From positions 1 to 27,745 of the forward strand of contig CAAGBI010000045.1 in the NCBI GenBank assembly GCA_900768015.1: a stretch of DNA of 27,745 nt. Direction: 5' to 3'. The translations under genes and the position numbers were made by a program. The notes beneath the pieces were generated by a model that worked only from the letters and a program-made list of their open reading frames with translations, was not told the origin of the DNA and did no database searches. Every line of letters begins with the position of its first letter. The first letter of the stretch is position 1. Origin of the DNA: an uncultured Alistipes sp. (GTDB lineage: Bacteria > Bacteroidota > Bacteroidia > Bacteroidales > Rikenellaceae). Shown piece after piece: positions 7,804 through 15,855 of the stretch.

Positions 7804-9168
7804 CTACTTTAATACATTCTCCTTAACCCACTCCTTGAACATGCGGCCACGCTCCTCGTAGTTACGGAAGAGGTCGAAGCTTGCGCATGCTGGCGAGAGA
7901 AGCACGGTATCTCCCTCCTTTGCCTCGTCGCGTGCCGCAGCCATAGCCTCCTCGAAGGTGTGGCAGTCGCGGATTACGGGTACTATGCCCTGGAAGTCGC
8001 GCACAAGCTTTGTGTTGTCCACGCCCATGCAGATGAGCGCCTTAACCTTGCGGCGCGCAAACTCCTTGATGGGGGTGTAGTCGTTACCCTTGTCCGTGCC
8101 ACCCGCAATCCACACCGTTGGGCGCTTCATGCTCTCGAGGGCGTACCATACGGAGTCCACATTCGTAGCCTTCGAGTCGTTCACCCACTGTATGTCGTTT
8201 GCCGTGCCTGCGGGCTCGAGGCGGTGTTCCACGGGCGAGAATTCGTAGATGGAGCGCTTAATCTGCTTGGGTTCGATGCCCGCTGCGAGTGTCGCGAGGG
8301 CTGCCGACATGGCGTTGTAGATGTTGTGCATGCCCTCAATCTGCATCTTGCGCGTGTCGATAGTCACCGACTTCTTGCCTACGGTAGCCGTGAAGGTGTG
8401 ACCCTCGAGGATGGCGTCACCATCGCCACTCGCAATCGCGGTGTTAATGGCGAAGGGCAACTGGCGTGCACGCAAGGTGTCGTCCATCTCTGCGAGCATG
8501 TTGTTTGTCTCGTTGTCGTCGGCCGAGTAGATGAAGAAGTCCGAGGCGCCCTGGTTCTGCGTGATGCGCATCTTCGAGCGTGCGTAGTTCTCCAATTTGT
8601 AGTCGTAGCGGTCGAGGTGGTCGGGCGTGATGTTGGTGAGTACGCCGATGTCTGCCTTGAATTTGTAGCAGCCGTCGAGCTGGAACGAACTAAGCTCCAA
8701 GACATGCCAGAAGTACTTGTCCGTAGCCACGGAGTAGGCGAAGCTCTCGCCGATGTTACCACCGAGCGACACCTTACGGCCCGCGTCGCTCATGATTTTG
8801 TATATAAGCGATGTGGTTGTTGTCTTGCCGTTAGAGCCTGTGATGCAGATTGTCTTTGCCACGCCCTTATAGCGGCCCGCGAACTCAATCTCCGAGATTA
8901 CGGGGATGCCGCGCTCGCGAATCTTCATGACTATGGGTGCTGTCTCGGGAATACCTGGCGACTTAATCACCTCGTTGGCATCGAGGATGCGCTCCTCGGT
9001 GTGGCCGCCCTCCTCGTACTCCACGCCCCACTCGTCGAGGCGCTCACGGAACTTAGGAGCTATCTTGCCCATATCTGTAAGGAAGGTATCGAAGCCCTTC
9101 TTTTTGGCGAGGATTGCTGAGCCGTAGCCCGAGATACCTCCGCCCAAAACTACTATCTTGCGTTTCAT
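7804..9168 (-). CDS. murD: UDP-N-acetylmuramoylalanine--D-glutamate ligase
   Basis: Cytoplasmic ATP-dependent ligase adding D-Glu to UDP-MurNAc-L-Ala, the second amino acid of the stem peptide. It has 454 residues, the normal length. The N-terminal Rossmann-like domain begins with VVLGGGISGYGSAILA. The Mur ligase P-loop GSNGKTTTT is at 111-119. The central domain has LELSSFQLD and TNITPDHLDRYDY. The C-terminal domain has EHRLEPAG, WVNDSKATN and LLSPACASFDLFRNYEERG, all typical of MurD. It sits between mraY and ftsW in the dcw order. Confidence 0.97.
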   Translation of the reverse strand: MKRKIVVLGGGISGYGSAILAKKKGFDTFLTDMGKIAPKFRERLDEWGVEYEEGGHTEERILDANEVIKSPGIPETAPIVMKIRERGIPVISEIEFAGRYKGVAKTICITGSNGKTTTTSLIYKIMSDAGRKVSLGGNIGESFAYSVATDKYFWHVLELSSFQLDGCYKFKADIGVLTNITPDHLDRYDYKLENYARSKMRITQNQGASDFFIYSADDNETNNMLAEMDDTLRARQLPFAINTAIASGDGDAILEGHTFTATVGKKSVTIDTRKMQIEGMHNIYNAMSAALATLAAGIEPKQIKRSIYEFSPVEHRLEPAGTANDIQWVNDSKATNVDSVWYALESMKRPTVWIAGGTDKGNDYTPIKEFARRKVKALICMGVDNTKLVRDFQGIVPVIRDCHTFEEAMAAARDEAKEGDTVLLSPACASFDLFRNYEERGRMFKEWVKENVLK

Positions 9169-9189
9169 ATATTGAGTATCTTTTTGCTG

Positions 9190-10428
9190 TTACTGAATCT
9201 TCAAAGTTACGAGTGTGAGGGCCGAGAGGAGCAACGATATGATGAAGAAGCGCATCATAATCTTGGTCTCGAAAAGTCCCTTCTTCTGGTAGTGGTGGTG
9301 GATGGGCGACATAAGGAATACGCGGCGTCCCTCACCATACTTACGCTTGGTGTATTTGAAGTATGTTGTCTGGATAATCACCGAGAGTGCCTCAACGAGG
9401 AATACGCCGCACAACAGGGGCAGCAATAACTCCTTGCGTATGCAGAGCGCAAATACGGCGATGATACCACCTATGGTCAACGAGCCGGTGTCGCCCATGA
9501 ATATCTGCGCGGGGAAGGAGTTGTACCACAAGAAGCCCACCAACGCACCCGCAAAGGCCGTAGCGAAGACTATGAGCTCGGCGCTGTAGGGTATATACAT
9601 GATGTTGAGGTAGTCCGAGTAGATGATATGTCCCGAGAGGTAGGCAAGCACGCCGAGCACCATGACTATAGGTATCGAGACACCGGTCAAGAGGCCGTCG
9701 ATGCCGTCTGTGAGGTTTGCACCATTCGACACCGCGGTGATGATGAATATCGCCACGAGGATGTAGAACAACCAGCCAAAGGTGTCGTTACCGCCCACTA
9801 TATCTTTGTAGTTGAGTCGTGTGTTCTTGAAGAAGGGGATGGATGTCTCCGTGGTCTTCTTCTCGGCCTTCTGCACGAGTACCTCCTCCTCGATGGTTCT
9901 TGTCTGACCACTCTCGTCTGTGACCTCATATGTCGTTGTCGCAAGCTCCTTCTCCTGGATTACGATGTCGCCGGATAGCCACATCGTTGTGCCCACGATG
10001 ATGCCCAGGCCCACCTGTCCGAAGACCTTGAAGCGGCCATTGAGACCCTCCTTCTTGTGGCGGAAGACCTTGATGTAGTCGTCCAAGCCGCCTATGAAGC
10101 CAAGCCATAGGGTGGTGATGAGCATGAGCTGAATGTAGATGTTTGAGAGGTCGCTAAAGAGCAACACGGGGATAAGCACCGCCATGATGATGATGATACC
10201 ACCCATTGTGGGTGTTCCCTTCTTCTGAAGCTGACCCTCGAGGCCGAGGTCGCGAATATCCTCGCCAATCTGCTTGCGGCGCAAGATGCGGATGACATAC
10301 TTGCCGAAGAAGATGGTTATGAGCAACGACAGGATGATTGCCGCACCGGCACGGAACGAGAGGAAGTTTCCGAGGTCCTTACCTGGGAGGTCGGTGTTCT
10401 TAAGGTATGAAAAAAGCTCGTATAACAT
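9190..10428 (-). CDS. mraY: Phospho-N-acetylmuramoyl-pentapeptide transferase
   Basis: Integral membrane enzyme that moves phospho-MurNAc-pentapeptide to undecaprenyl phosphate, making lipid I. I chose the ATG at 10428 (MLYELFSYLKN), which matches the usual Bacteroidetes N-terminus; an upstream ATG at 10473 would overlap murE and add an unrelated 15 residues. The product is 412 residues. Visible motifs are GTPTMGGIII (71-80), the catalytic Asp pair in GGLDDYIK (116-117), NLTDGIDGLLTG (238-249), MGDTGSL and the substrate-binding SPIHHHYQKKG. A polar insertion of about 50 residues (about 155-205, with TTTYEVTDESGQTRTIEEE) is absent from E. coli MraY but, as I recall, usual in Bacteroidales. Confidence 0.97.
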   Translation of the reverse strand: MLYELFSYLKNTDLPGKDLGNFLSFRAGAAIILSLLITIFFGKYVIRILRRKQIGEDIRDLGLEGQLQKKGTPTMGGIIIIMAVLIPVLLFSDLSNIYIQLMLITTLWLGFIGGLDDYIKVFRHKKEGLNGRFKVFGQVGLGIIVGTTMWLSGDIVIQEKELATTTYEVTDESGQTRTIEEEVLVQKAEKKTTETSIPFFKNTRLNYKDIVGGNDTFGWLFYILVAIFIITAVSNGANLTDGIDGLLTGVSIPIVMVLGVLAYLSGHIIYSDYLNIMYIPYSAELIVFATAFAGALVGFLWYNSFPAQIFMGDTGSLTIGGIIAVFALCIRKELLLPLLCGVFLVEALSVIIQTTYFKYTKRKYGEGRRVFLMSPIHHHYQKKGLFETKIMMRFFIISLLLSALTLVTLKIQ

Positions 10429-10444
10429 TGTGTCTGGGTTTCGG

Positions 10445-11908
10445 TTAACGGTTTGTGTTGTGTGTAGTCTCAAATGCTTTGCGCACCTCCTCGCGGTCGT
10501 CGAAGTGGTGCTTCACGGTGCCAATAATCTGGTAGTCCTCGTGGCCCTTACCCGCTATGAGGATGATGTCACTCGCCTTGGCGAGCATCGTTGCGGTGCG
10601 TATAGCCTCGCGGCGGTCGCTGATGCGCAGGTAGTTTGTTGCGCCTACCACACCCGCTACCATGTCGTCGAGGATGGCATCGGGGTTCTCGGTGCGGGGG
10701 TTGTCCGAGGTGAATATCGCTGTTGTGGCGTGCTCCACGGCTATCTTTGCCATCTCGGGGCGCTTGGTCTTATCTCTGTCGCCACCGCAGCCACATACCA
10801 CGATGAGCTGCTGCTGCGTGGTGCGTATCTCCTCGATAGTCTGAATGACATTCTCCAGCGCGTCGGGCGTGTGGGCATAGTCCACAATCGCCATTGTGCG
10901 GTCCGAGGCGGTGATGGTCTCGAAGCGTCCCGCCACGGGTGTGAGCGTAGAGAGCGTTGTGAGCACCTCGGTGCTGTCGATGCCGAGGAGTGTCGCTGCA
11001 GCATATACCGTTGTGAGGTTGTAGGCATTAAACCTGCCCGTAAACTTCACCCATACCTCCTTGCCGTCAAGTATGAGCTGCATGCCATCGGGGTGCATCT
11101 CTACAATCTTTGTGCGGTAGTCGGCCATCGAGCGCAACGAGAGGCGATAGCCGCGCGCCTTGCAGTTTTGAAGCATCACCTCGCCATTGCGGTCGTCGGC
11201 ATTCACCACCGCCCATGCTGTGGGTGCGAGGTTGTCGAAGAAGCTCTTCTTAGCGCGGATATACTCCTTGTATGTGCCGTGGTAGTCGAGGTGGTCGTGT
11301 GTGAGGTTCGTGAAGAGCGCTCCTGCGAAATGTAGGTTGTCGATGCGGTGCTGCGCTGCCGCGTGTGATGACACCTCCATGAAGCAGTAGTCGCAACCCT
11401 CATCGACCATCTCGCGCATCATGGCGTTGAGGCGTATGGCATCGGGTGTTGTGTGTGTCGAGGCTACGCTGCGCTGGCCAATGCGGTAGATGACCGTAGA
11501 TATGAGGCCCGCCTTGTATCCCATTGCCATAAACATGTCGTAGAGGAGTGTCGCCGTTGTGGTCTTGCCATTGGTGCCCGTGACACCGACAAGCTTAAGC
11601 TCCAGCGTGGGGTGGTCATAAAATGAGGCCGCCATGGCCGCCATAGCCACATTGCTGTCTTCGACCACGACATAGGCGATGTTGTCGTTAATCTGGGTGG
11701 GGAGCTCCTGGCATACGATGGCTACGGCACCGCGCTCTATGGCTGCGGGGATGAAGGTGTGGCCATCGCTTGCTGTGCCACGCACGGCGAAGAAGCAGCT
11801 GTCCCTCTCCACGCGGCGTGAGTCGTACTCCAGGGCCGTAATCGTTGGGTTTGCGCCCCTTATCTCTAAGGCTCGAACATCGTCGAGCAAGTCGTGTAGT
11901 TGTTTCAT
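10445..11908 (-). CDS. murE: UDP-MurNAc-tripeptide synthetase, probably meso-DAP adding
   Basis: Cytoplasmic ATP-dependent ligase adding the third residue of the stem peptide. It has 487 residues. The P-loop is GTNGKTTT (111-118). EVSSHAAAQHRI, TNLTHDHLDYHGT and the region around Lys220 (RAKKSFFD, the carbamylated Lys region) match MurE. The motif DNPR at 402-405 (TSDNPRTENP) is the one that binds meso-diaminopimelate; Lys-adding enzymes have a different sequence there. The C-terminus has AGKGHEDYQI. It lies 39 bases after the PBP gene and 16 bases before mraY. Confidence 0.97.
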   Translation of the reverse strand: MKQLHDLLDDVRALEIRGANPTITALEYDSRRVERDSCFFAVRGTASDGHTFIPAAIERGAVAIVCQELPTQINDNIAYVVVEDSNVAMAAMAASFYDHPTLELKLVGVTGTNGKTTTATLLYDMFMAMGYKAGLISTVIYRIGQRSVASTHTTPDAIRLNAMMREMVDEGCDYCFMEVSSHAAAQHRIDNLHFAGALFTNLTHDHLDYHGTYKEYIRAKKSFFDNLAPTAWAVVNADDRNGEVMLQNCKARGYRLSLRSMADYRTKIVEMHPDGMQLILDGKEVWVKFTGRFNAYNLTTVYAAATLLGIDSTEVLTTLSTLTPVAGRFETITASDRTMAIVDYAHTPDALENVIQTIEEIRTTQQQLIVVCGCGGDRDKTKRPEMAKIAVEHATTAIFTSDNPRTENPDAILDDMVAGVVGATNYLRISDRREAIRTATMLAKASDIILIAGKGHEDYQIIGTVKHHFDDREEVRKAFETTHNTNR

Positions 11909-11947
11909 ATCTCTATTTCGATGAGGGCCTTGCCCTCGCTAATATTC

Positions 11948-14272
11948 TTATTGTTTGAGTGTTAGGTGTATCGTGCTATTGTCGTTCGTAATCTTTCGGC
12001 CCGCCTTGATGCTCTGCGACTGCACCGCGCCGTAGCCACTATGTGTGACCTTCATGCCCACGGACTCGAGTAGGTATAGAGCATCTGAGAGCCCCATGCC
12101 CTCGACATTGGGCACTGTGCCTACTGCGAACTCCAGGCCCGAGACAGTGCTCTTGCCGTCGCCATCAACCTTTGCGCGGCTCCACTCTTTGCCCTTGTCG
12201 GTGCTTGTGTGGTGGGCGCTCAATCTGCGGCTTATCTCCGTAACATCGTCGCTGTCTCCCGCCTTAATCCTTTTGGGGCTGCATGGTGTGGCAGCTCTTT
12301 CGACCTCGGCATGCAGCGTAGGGTCGTTGGCGTGGATATATGTCATGATGTTGTTCGCCACGGGACCCGCCAAGAGGATGCCGTAGTAGGGGTCGCCACC
12401 AAACATCTTCTGCTTGCAGACGCCCACATAGATGGTGTACTTAGGCTTCTCGGCAGGCATGACGCAGACGATAGAGCCATAGTAGTACTCGTCGTTCTTG
12501 TCGATGCCGTTGAGCATCTGTTTGTAGTCTATCTCGCCGCGCGACACAAATGTAGACCACATCTGCGCAGTACCCGTCTTGCAACCAAACGAGGTGGGTA
12601 GGTTGTTGAACTTGCCCGAGGTGCGTGATGCACCCGCCACAAGGCAGCTGTCAAGGAGGTTGAGCGTGCGCTTAGAGCACATCTTATCAATGAGTGTCAC
12701 CGTGGGCATGAGCTCTATAACCTCGCCATCGCGCTCTATGCGGTCGACAAGGCGGGGTGCTACCATGCGGCCCTCGTTGGCGATGCCGTTGTAGAATGTC
12801 GCCATATGGATGGGTGGCACCATAAGCTCGTAGCCATAGGCCATGCGAGGTAGGCGTGTCGAGGTGCTACCATTCTTGTTCCACTCTGCCGTGCCCGCCA
12901 TGGGTAGTGAGCCCTTCGCCTCGTCCCACTTCTGCATGCCGACATAGTCGCCGAAGCCCACTTTCGACAAGAACTTTGTGTACTCCGCGGGATTATCCTT
13001 CCACTTCTCGTAGACGGCTTTAGCAAAGTAGACATTCGAGGAGTGCGCAAAGGCGTCAACAAGGGTGATGTTGCCATCGGTGCCCGCTGCTGCATCGTGC
13101 GTATCGTAGACGGTTGCGGCGCCCACCTTCACACCCTTACCCGAGTGTGAGTGCTCGGTGCTAACCTTCGTATCGAGGTCGTAGCCGCCAATCTCGAGCA
13201 GGGCCATTGTCGTTGCGAGCTTCATCGTCGAGCCTGGCATCATCGTACTCGAGAGGGCGTGGTTTGCCACACGCTCGGTGTACTCGTTGCCTCGCTCCTT
13301 ACCCGAGCCGAGGCTCACCATAGCCAAGACATTTCCCGTCTCCACCTCCATGACTATGGCCACGCCGAACGAGGCGTTCTGCTGCTGTAACACCTCGCGG
13401 AGGTAGTCGTCGGCTGCGCGCTGTATGCCCGCATCGAGCGTCGTGATTACATCGCAGCCATCCTCGGGCATGCGGTTTTTCTCGTCATCCACACGAGTCC
13501 AGAAGCCGTGGGCTATCCACTGCTCCTTGACCTTGCCATTTTTGCCTGTGAGGTAGTTGTTGTAGAGGTACTCGATGCCCTTACCCTTAATCTCCCTCTT
13601 CTCGGTCTCGGTCTCGATGGTGATGGGTGTGTGGCGACCTATGGTCTGGCGTGCCACATCCCCAAGCGGATATAGGCGCTGCTCCTCGGGGCGTGCAAAG
13701 TAGACATAGCCGAGGTTGCGATTGAGGATGGGGAAGTTGCGCATGGCGTTCCACTCGTCGATGGTCACAAGGCGCGGAAAGAGCCTGTATGAGCGGTGCT
13801 TGCCGAGTCTACGCTCGTCGCGCAGGATTTTGAAGTAGTCCTCGGCGCTGAGATATTTGTAGTTATGCTCCGCGGCATCCTCTGCGTTGAAGTGCAGTGC
13901 GAGGAGCTTCGATAGCGAGTCGGCATTCTTGATGTAGAGCATGCTATCCGCATCGCGGATACCCTCCGATTTGAAGTCTATCTCTACATTGTAGCGTATG
14001 CTTGATATGGCAAGGGGCTCGCCGTCGCGCGTGAGAATAGCGCCACGGTGCGCCTCGATGTCGTCATAGCGGAATACACCCTCCTTAAACACCTTGGCGT
14101 TGTGCTTAACGGCAGGACTTGCAAGCTGCACACAGATAAGGCGTACGACAATCACGAGGCCGATGACCATAAATGCGAAGTATAGGAAGCGAACGCGCGC
14201 CACCACAGCCTGCTTGTGACCACGCTTGCTATCCTTGCTTGACTTGCTATTATTGCTCTGTTTTGTGCTCAT
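11948..14272 (-). CDS. ftsI: Class B penicillin-binding protein (FtsI type) with one PASTA domain
   Basis: Septal transpeptidase that cross-links peptidoglycan made by FtsW. It has 774 residues. A basic cytoplasmic tail is followed by one transmembrane anchor (about 27-50). The PBP dimerisation domain covers roughly 70-270 (AHRGAILTRDGEPLA, GRHT). The transpeptidase has the active-site SxxK at Ser348 (GSTMK), SSN at 410-412 and KTG at 564-566. The C-terminal 60 residues form one PASTA domain (VPNVEGMGLSDALYLLESVG), a domain that often binds muropeptides. The residues around the active Ser are MMPGSTMK rather than the common EPGSTFK. Its place between the ftsL-like gene and murE identifies it as the division PBP. 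Confidence 0.94.
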   Translation of the reverse strand: MSTKQSNNSKSSKDSKRGHKQAVVARVRFLYFAFMVIGLVIVVRLICVQLASPAVKHNAKVFKEGVFRYDDIEAHRGAILTRDGEPLAISSIRYNVEIDFKSEGIRDADSMLYIKNADSLSKLLALHFNAEDAAEHNYKYLSAEDYFKILRDERRLGKHRSYRLFPRLVTIDEWNAMRNFPILNRNLGYVYFARPEEQRLYPLGDVARQTIGRHTPITIETETEKREIKGKGIEYLYNNYLTGKNGKVKEQWIAHGFWTRVDDEKNRMPEDGCDVITTLDAGIQRAADDYLREVLQQQNASFGVAIVMEVETGNVLAMVSLGSGKERGNEYTERVANHALSSTMMPGSTMKLATTMALLEIGGYDLDTKVSTEHSHSGKGVKVGAATVYDTHDAAAGTDGNITLVDAFAHSSNVYFAKAVYEKWKDNPAEYTKFLSKVGFGDYVGMQKWDEAKGSLPMAGTAEWNKNGSTSTRLPRMAYGYELMVPPIHMATFYNGIANEGRMVAPRLVDRIERDGEVIELMPTVTLIDKMCSKRTLNLLDSCLVAGASRTSGKFNNLPTSFGCKTGTAQMWSTFVSRGEIDYKQMLNGIDKNDEYYYGSIVCVMPAEKPKYTIYVGVCKQKMFGGDPYYGILLAGPVANNIMTYIHANDPTLHAEVERAATPCSPKRIKAGDSDDVTEISRRLSAHHTSTDKGKEWSRAKVDGDGKSTVSGLEFAVGTVPNVEGMGLSDALYLLESVGMKVTHSGYGAVQSQSIKAGRKITNDNSTIHLTLKQ

Positions 14273-14275
14273 TGC

Positions 14276-14833
14276 TTACTTCTCTATGAGTCGGCTATTC
14301 TTCGATAGGTCGACAAGTTCAATGTTGTGTTCTAACAAGCGCTCCTGTATTGCGCTCTTGGATGATAGACCGTAGCGCTGCTCATCCTTTACTACCGAGC
14401 GCTCGTGGAGGGTTGTCACCATGTGCTCCTTGCGGCGATACTCGTTGCTGGCGTTCAGCGAGAGGAATGTGAGCACGATGCTTAGGAAGCACATCACGGC
14501 AATGGCGATGAAGTAGCGGTAGTAGGGCACTGTGCCGTCGGTAAGGAGCGAGCCTGTAATAATGTGGTCTATCAGTCGCTTGGGGCGCTTCGTCTCCTCG
14601 TCCTCAATCTCTTGGTCAATCTCCTCCTCGGTCAGTGCATCCTCATCATACTCCACATCGCTATCCTCATAGTAGTCATCCTCCTCTTCGATGATGCTCT
14701 CTTCGGGGCGCTCCTCCTCCACGCGCACCACCTCGCGGTTGATGCGGCGGCGTATGTCGCTTGTGCTACGCGATGCTCTATCGTCGAGGTCGTCGGCGAT
14801 AATCTCGTTTCGGGTATATCTATCCTCGTTCAT
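14276..14833 (-). CDS. ftsL: FtsL-like division protein with acidic cytoplasmic extension
   Basis: A bitopic membrane protein of 185 residues between rsmH and ftsI, the usual ftsL position. One transmembrane helix is at about 105-126 (YFIAIAVMCFLSIVLTFLSL). The periplasmic part of about 60 residues includes a short heptad-like stretch (EYRRKEHMVTTLHERSV) that could form the coiled coil with FtsB. The cytoplasmic part of about 100 residues is much longer than in E. coli FtsL and extremely acidic around 39-80 (EEERPEESIIEEEDDYYEDSD). The sequence itself is weakly conserved, so position and topology carry the call. Gaps are 10 bases to rsmH and 3 bases to ftsI. Confidence 0.75.
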   Translation of the reverse strand: MNEDRYTRNEIIADDLDDRASRSTSDIRRRINREVVRVEEERPEESIIEEEDDYYEDSDVEYDEDALTEEEIDQEIEDEETKRPKRLIDHIITGSLLTDGTVPYYRYFIAIAVMCFLSIVLTFLSLNASNEYRRKEHMVTTLHERSVVKDEQRYGLSSKSAIQERLLEHNIELVDLSKNSRLIEK

Positions 14834-14843
14834 TGTCGTGGGC

Positions 14844-15752
14844 TTAAATCTTCTCTGCTACGCGCAACTTAGCACTGCGTGAGCGTGGGTTAAGGGCTAT
14901 CTCCTCGTCGGTGGGTATGACGGCCTTGCGTGTGATGACCTTTAGGGGCGTTGTTGCGCGACCGAAGAAGTCTTTCTCTATGCGACCCTCGGTGTTGCCA
15001 CTACGCATGAAGTTCTTCACTATGCGGTCCTCCAACGAGTGGTACGACATCACCACTAAGCGACCCTCGGGGGCAAGCAACTTGAGGCTCTGCTCGAGTG
15101 CCATTTTGAGTGCCTCAATCTCGCCATTAAGCTCTATGCGCAACGCCTGGAAGAGCTTCGTCAGGAACTTCGCCTCATCCTTCGGAGGTGTGCAGGGCTT
15201 AACGGCCTCGACAAGCTCCGCGGTGGTTGTGATGGGCTTGATGTTGCGGGTGCGCTCTATGCAGTTCGCAATCTTCCATGTGGTGTCCAACTCGCCATAT
15301 TCTGCGAAGATGCGACTTAAGGCATCATTTGTGTATGTGTTAACGATGTCGGCAGCTGTGCGACCGCCGCGCGTGTTCATGCGCATGTCGAGGAGCGCCT
15401 CGCCACGGAACGAGAAGCCGCGGTGCTTGGCGTCGAAGTGGTGTGACGACACGCCGAGGTCGGCCAAGATGCCGTCTACATGCTCCACGCCGCGGAGACG
15501 CATCGCGCCGCGCACGAAGCGGAAGTTCGAGGCCACGAAGGTGTGGCGCTCGTCGTCGGGGGCATTTGCCGCAGCATCGGGGTCCTGGTCGAGGGAGTAG
15601 AGATGACCCTTGGGGCCGAGGTGCTTGAGTATCTCGCGAGTGTGACCACCTCCGCCCATCGTAAGGTCGATGTACACGCCATCGGGCTTGATTGCGAGGT
15701 TGTCGATGCACTCCTGTAACATCACTGGTATGTGGTATGTTTCCGCTGCCAT
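14844..15752 (-). CDS. rsmH: 16S rRNA (cytosine-1402 N4)-methyltransferase
   Basis: Methylates N4 of C1402 in 16S rRNA using S-adenosylmethionine. I chose the ATG at 15752 (MAAETYHIPVMLQEC), because HIPVML is the standard N-terminal motif; an upstream ATG at 15818 would add 22 unlikely residues that run through the promoter region. The product is 302 residues. The SAM-binding motif is YIDLTMGGGGHTREIL, followed by ILADLGVSSHHFD, RGFSFRGEALLDMRM, and the C-terminal VMSYHSLEDRIVKNF and NPRSRSAKLRVAEK. It is the first gene of the minus-strand block. mraZ, which normally precedes it, is not present. Confidence 0.97.
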   Translation of the reverse strand: MAAETYHIPVMLQECIDNLAIKPDGVYIDLTMGGGGHTREILKHLGPKGHLYSLDQDPDAAANAPDDERHTFVASNFRFVRGAMRLRGVEHVDGILADLGVSSHHFDAKHRGFSFRGEALLDMRMNTRGGRTAADIVNTYTNDALSRIFAEYGELDTTWKIANCIERTRNIKPITTTAELVEAVKPCTPPKDEAKFLTKLFQALRIELNGEIEALKMALEQSLKLLAPEGRLVVMSYHSLEDRIVKNFMRSGNTEGRIEKDFFGRATTPLKVITRKAVIPTDEEIALNPRSRSAKLRVAEKI

Positions 15753-15788
15753 TTTGTAACGCTTTTTACATAGTAAAAAATAACGGGG

Positions 15789-15796
15789 CGAAGATA
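15789..15796 (-). promoter_or_regulatory. Candidate promoter for the dcw block
   Basis: On the minus strand TATCTTCG resembles the Bacteroidetes -7 box TAnnTTTG with one change (TTCG). It lies 37 bases before the rsmH ATG, in a short AT-rich gap between divergent genes. No matching -33 TTTG is at the ideal distance. Confidence 0.4.
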
Positions 15797-15855
15797 CGAA
15801 AAAAACACCAAATAGCATAATTTCGTGGAGGTAAAAATTAAAATCGATTTCGAGG

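Noticed and set aside
7960..9120. 386-residue open frame antisense to murD
   Set aside because: It is rich in Val, Leu, Arg and Cys without domains and is fully covered by murD, whose motifs are intact.
10429..10473. 15-residue N-terminal extension of MraY
   Set aside because: It overlaps murE and does not resemble any MraY N-terminus; MLYELF at 10428 does.
15753..15818. 22-residue N-terminal extension of RsmH
   Set aside because: The family starts close to the HIPVML motif, and the extension would run through the likely promoter.
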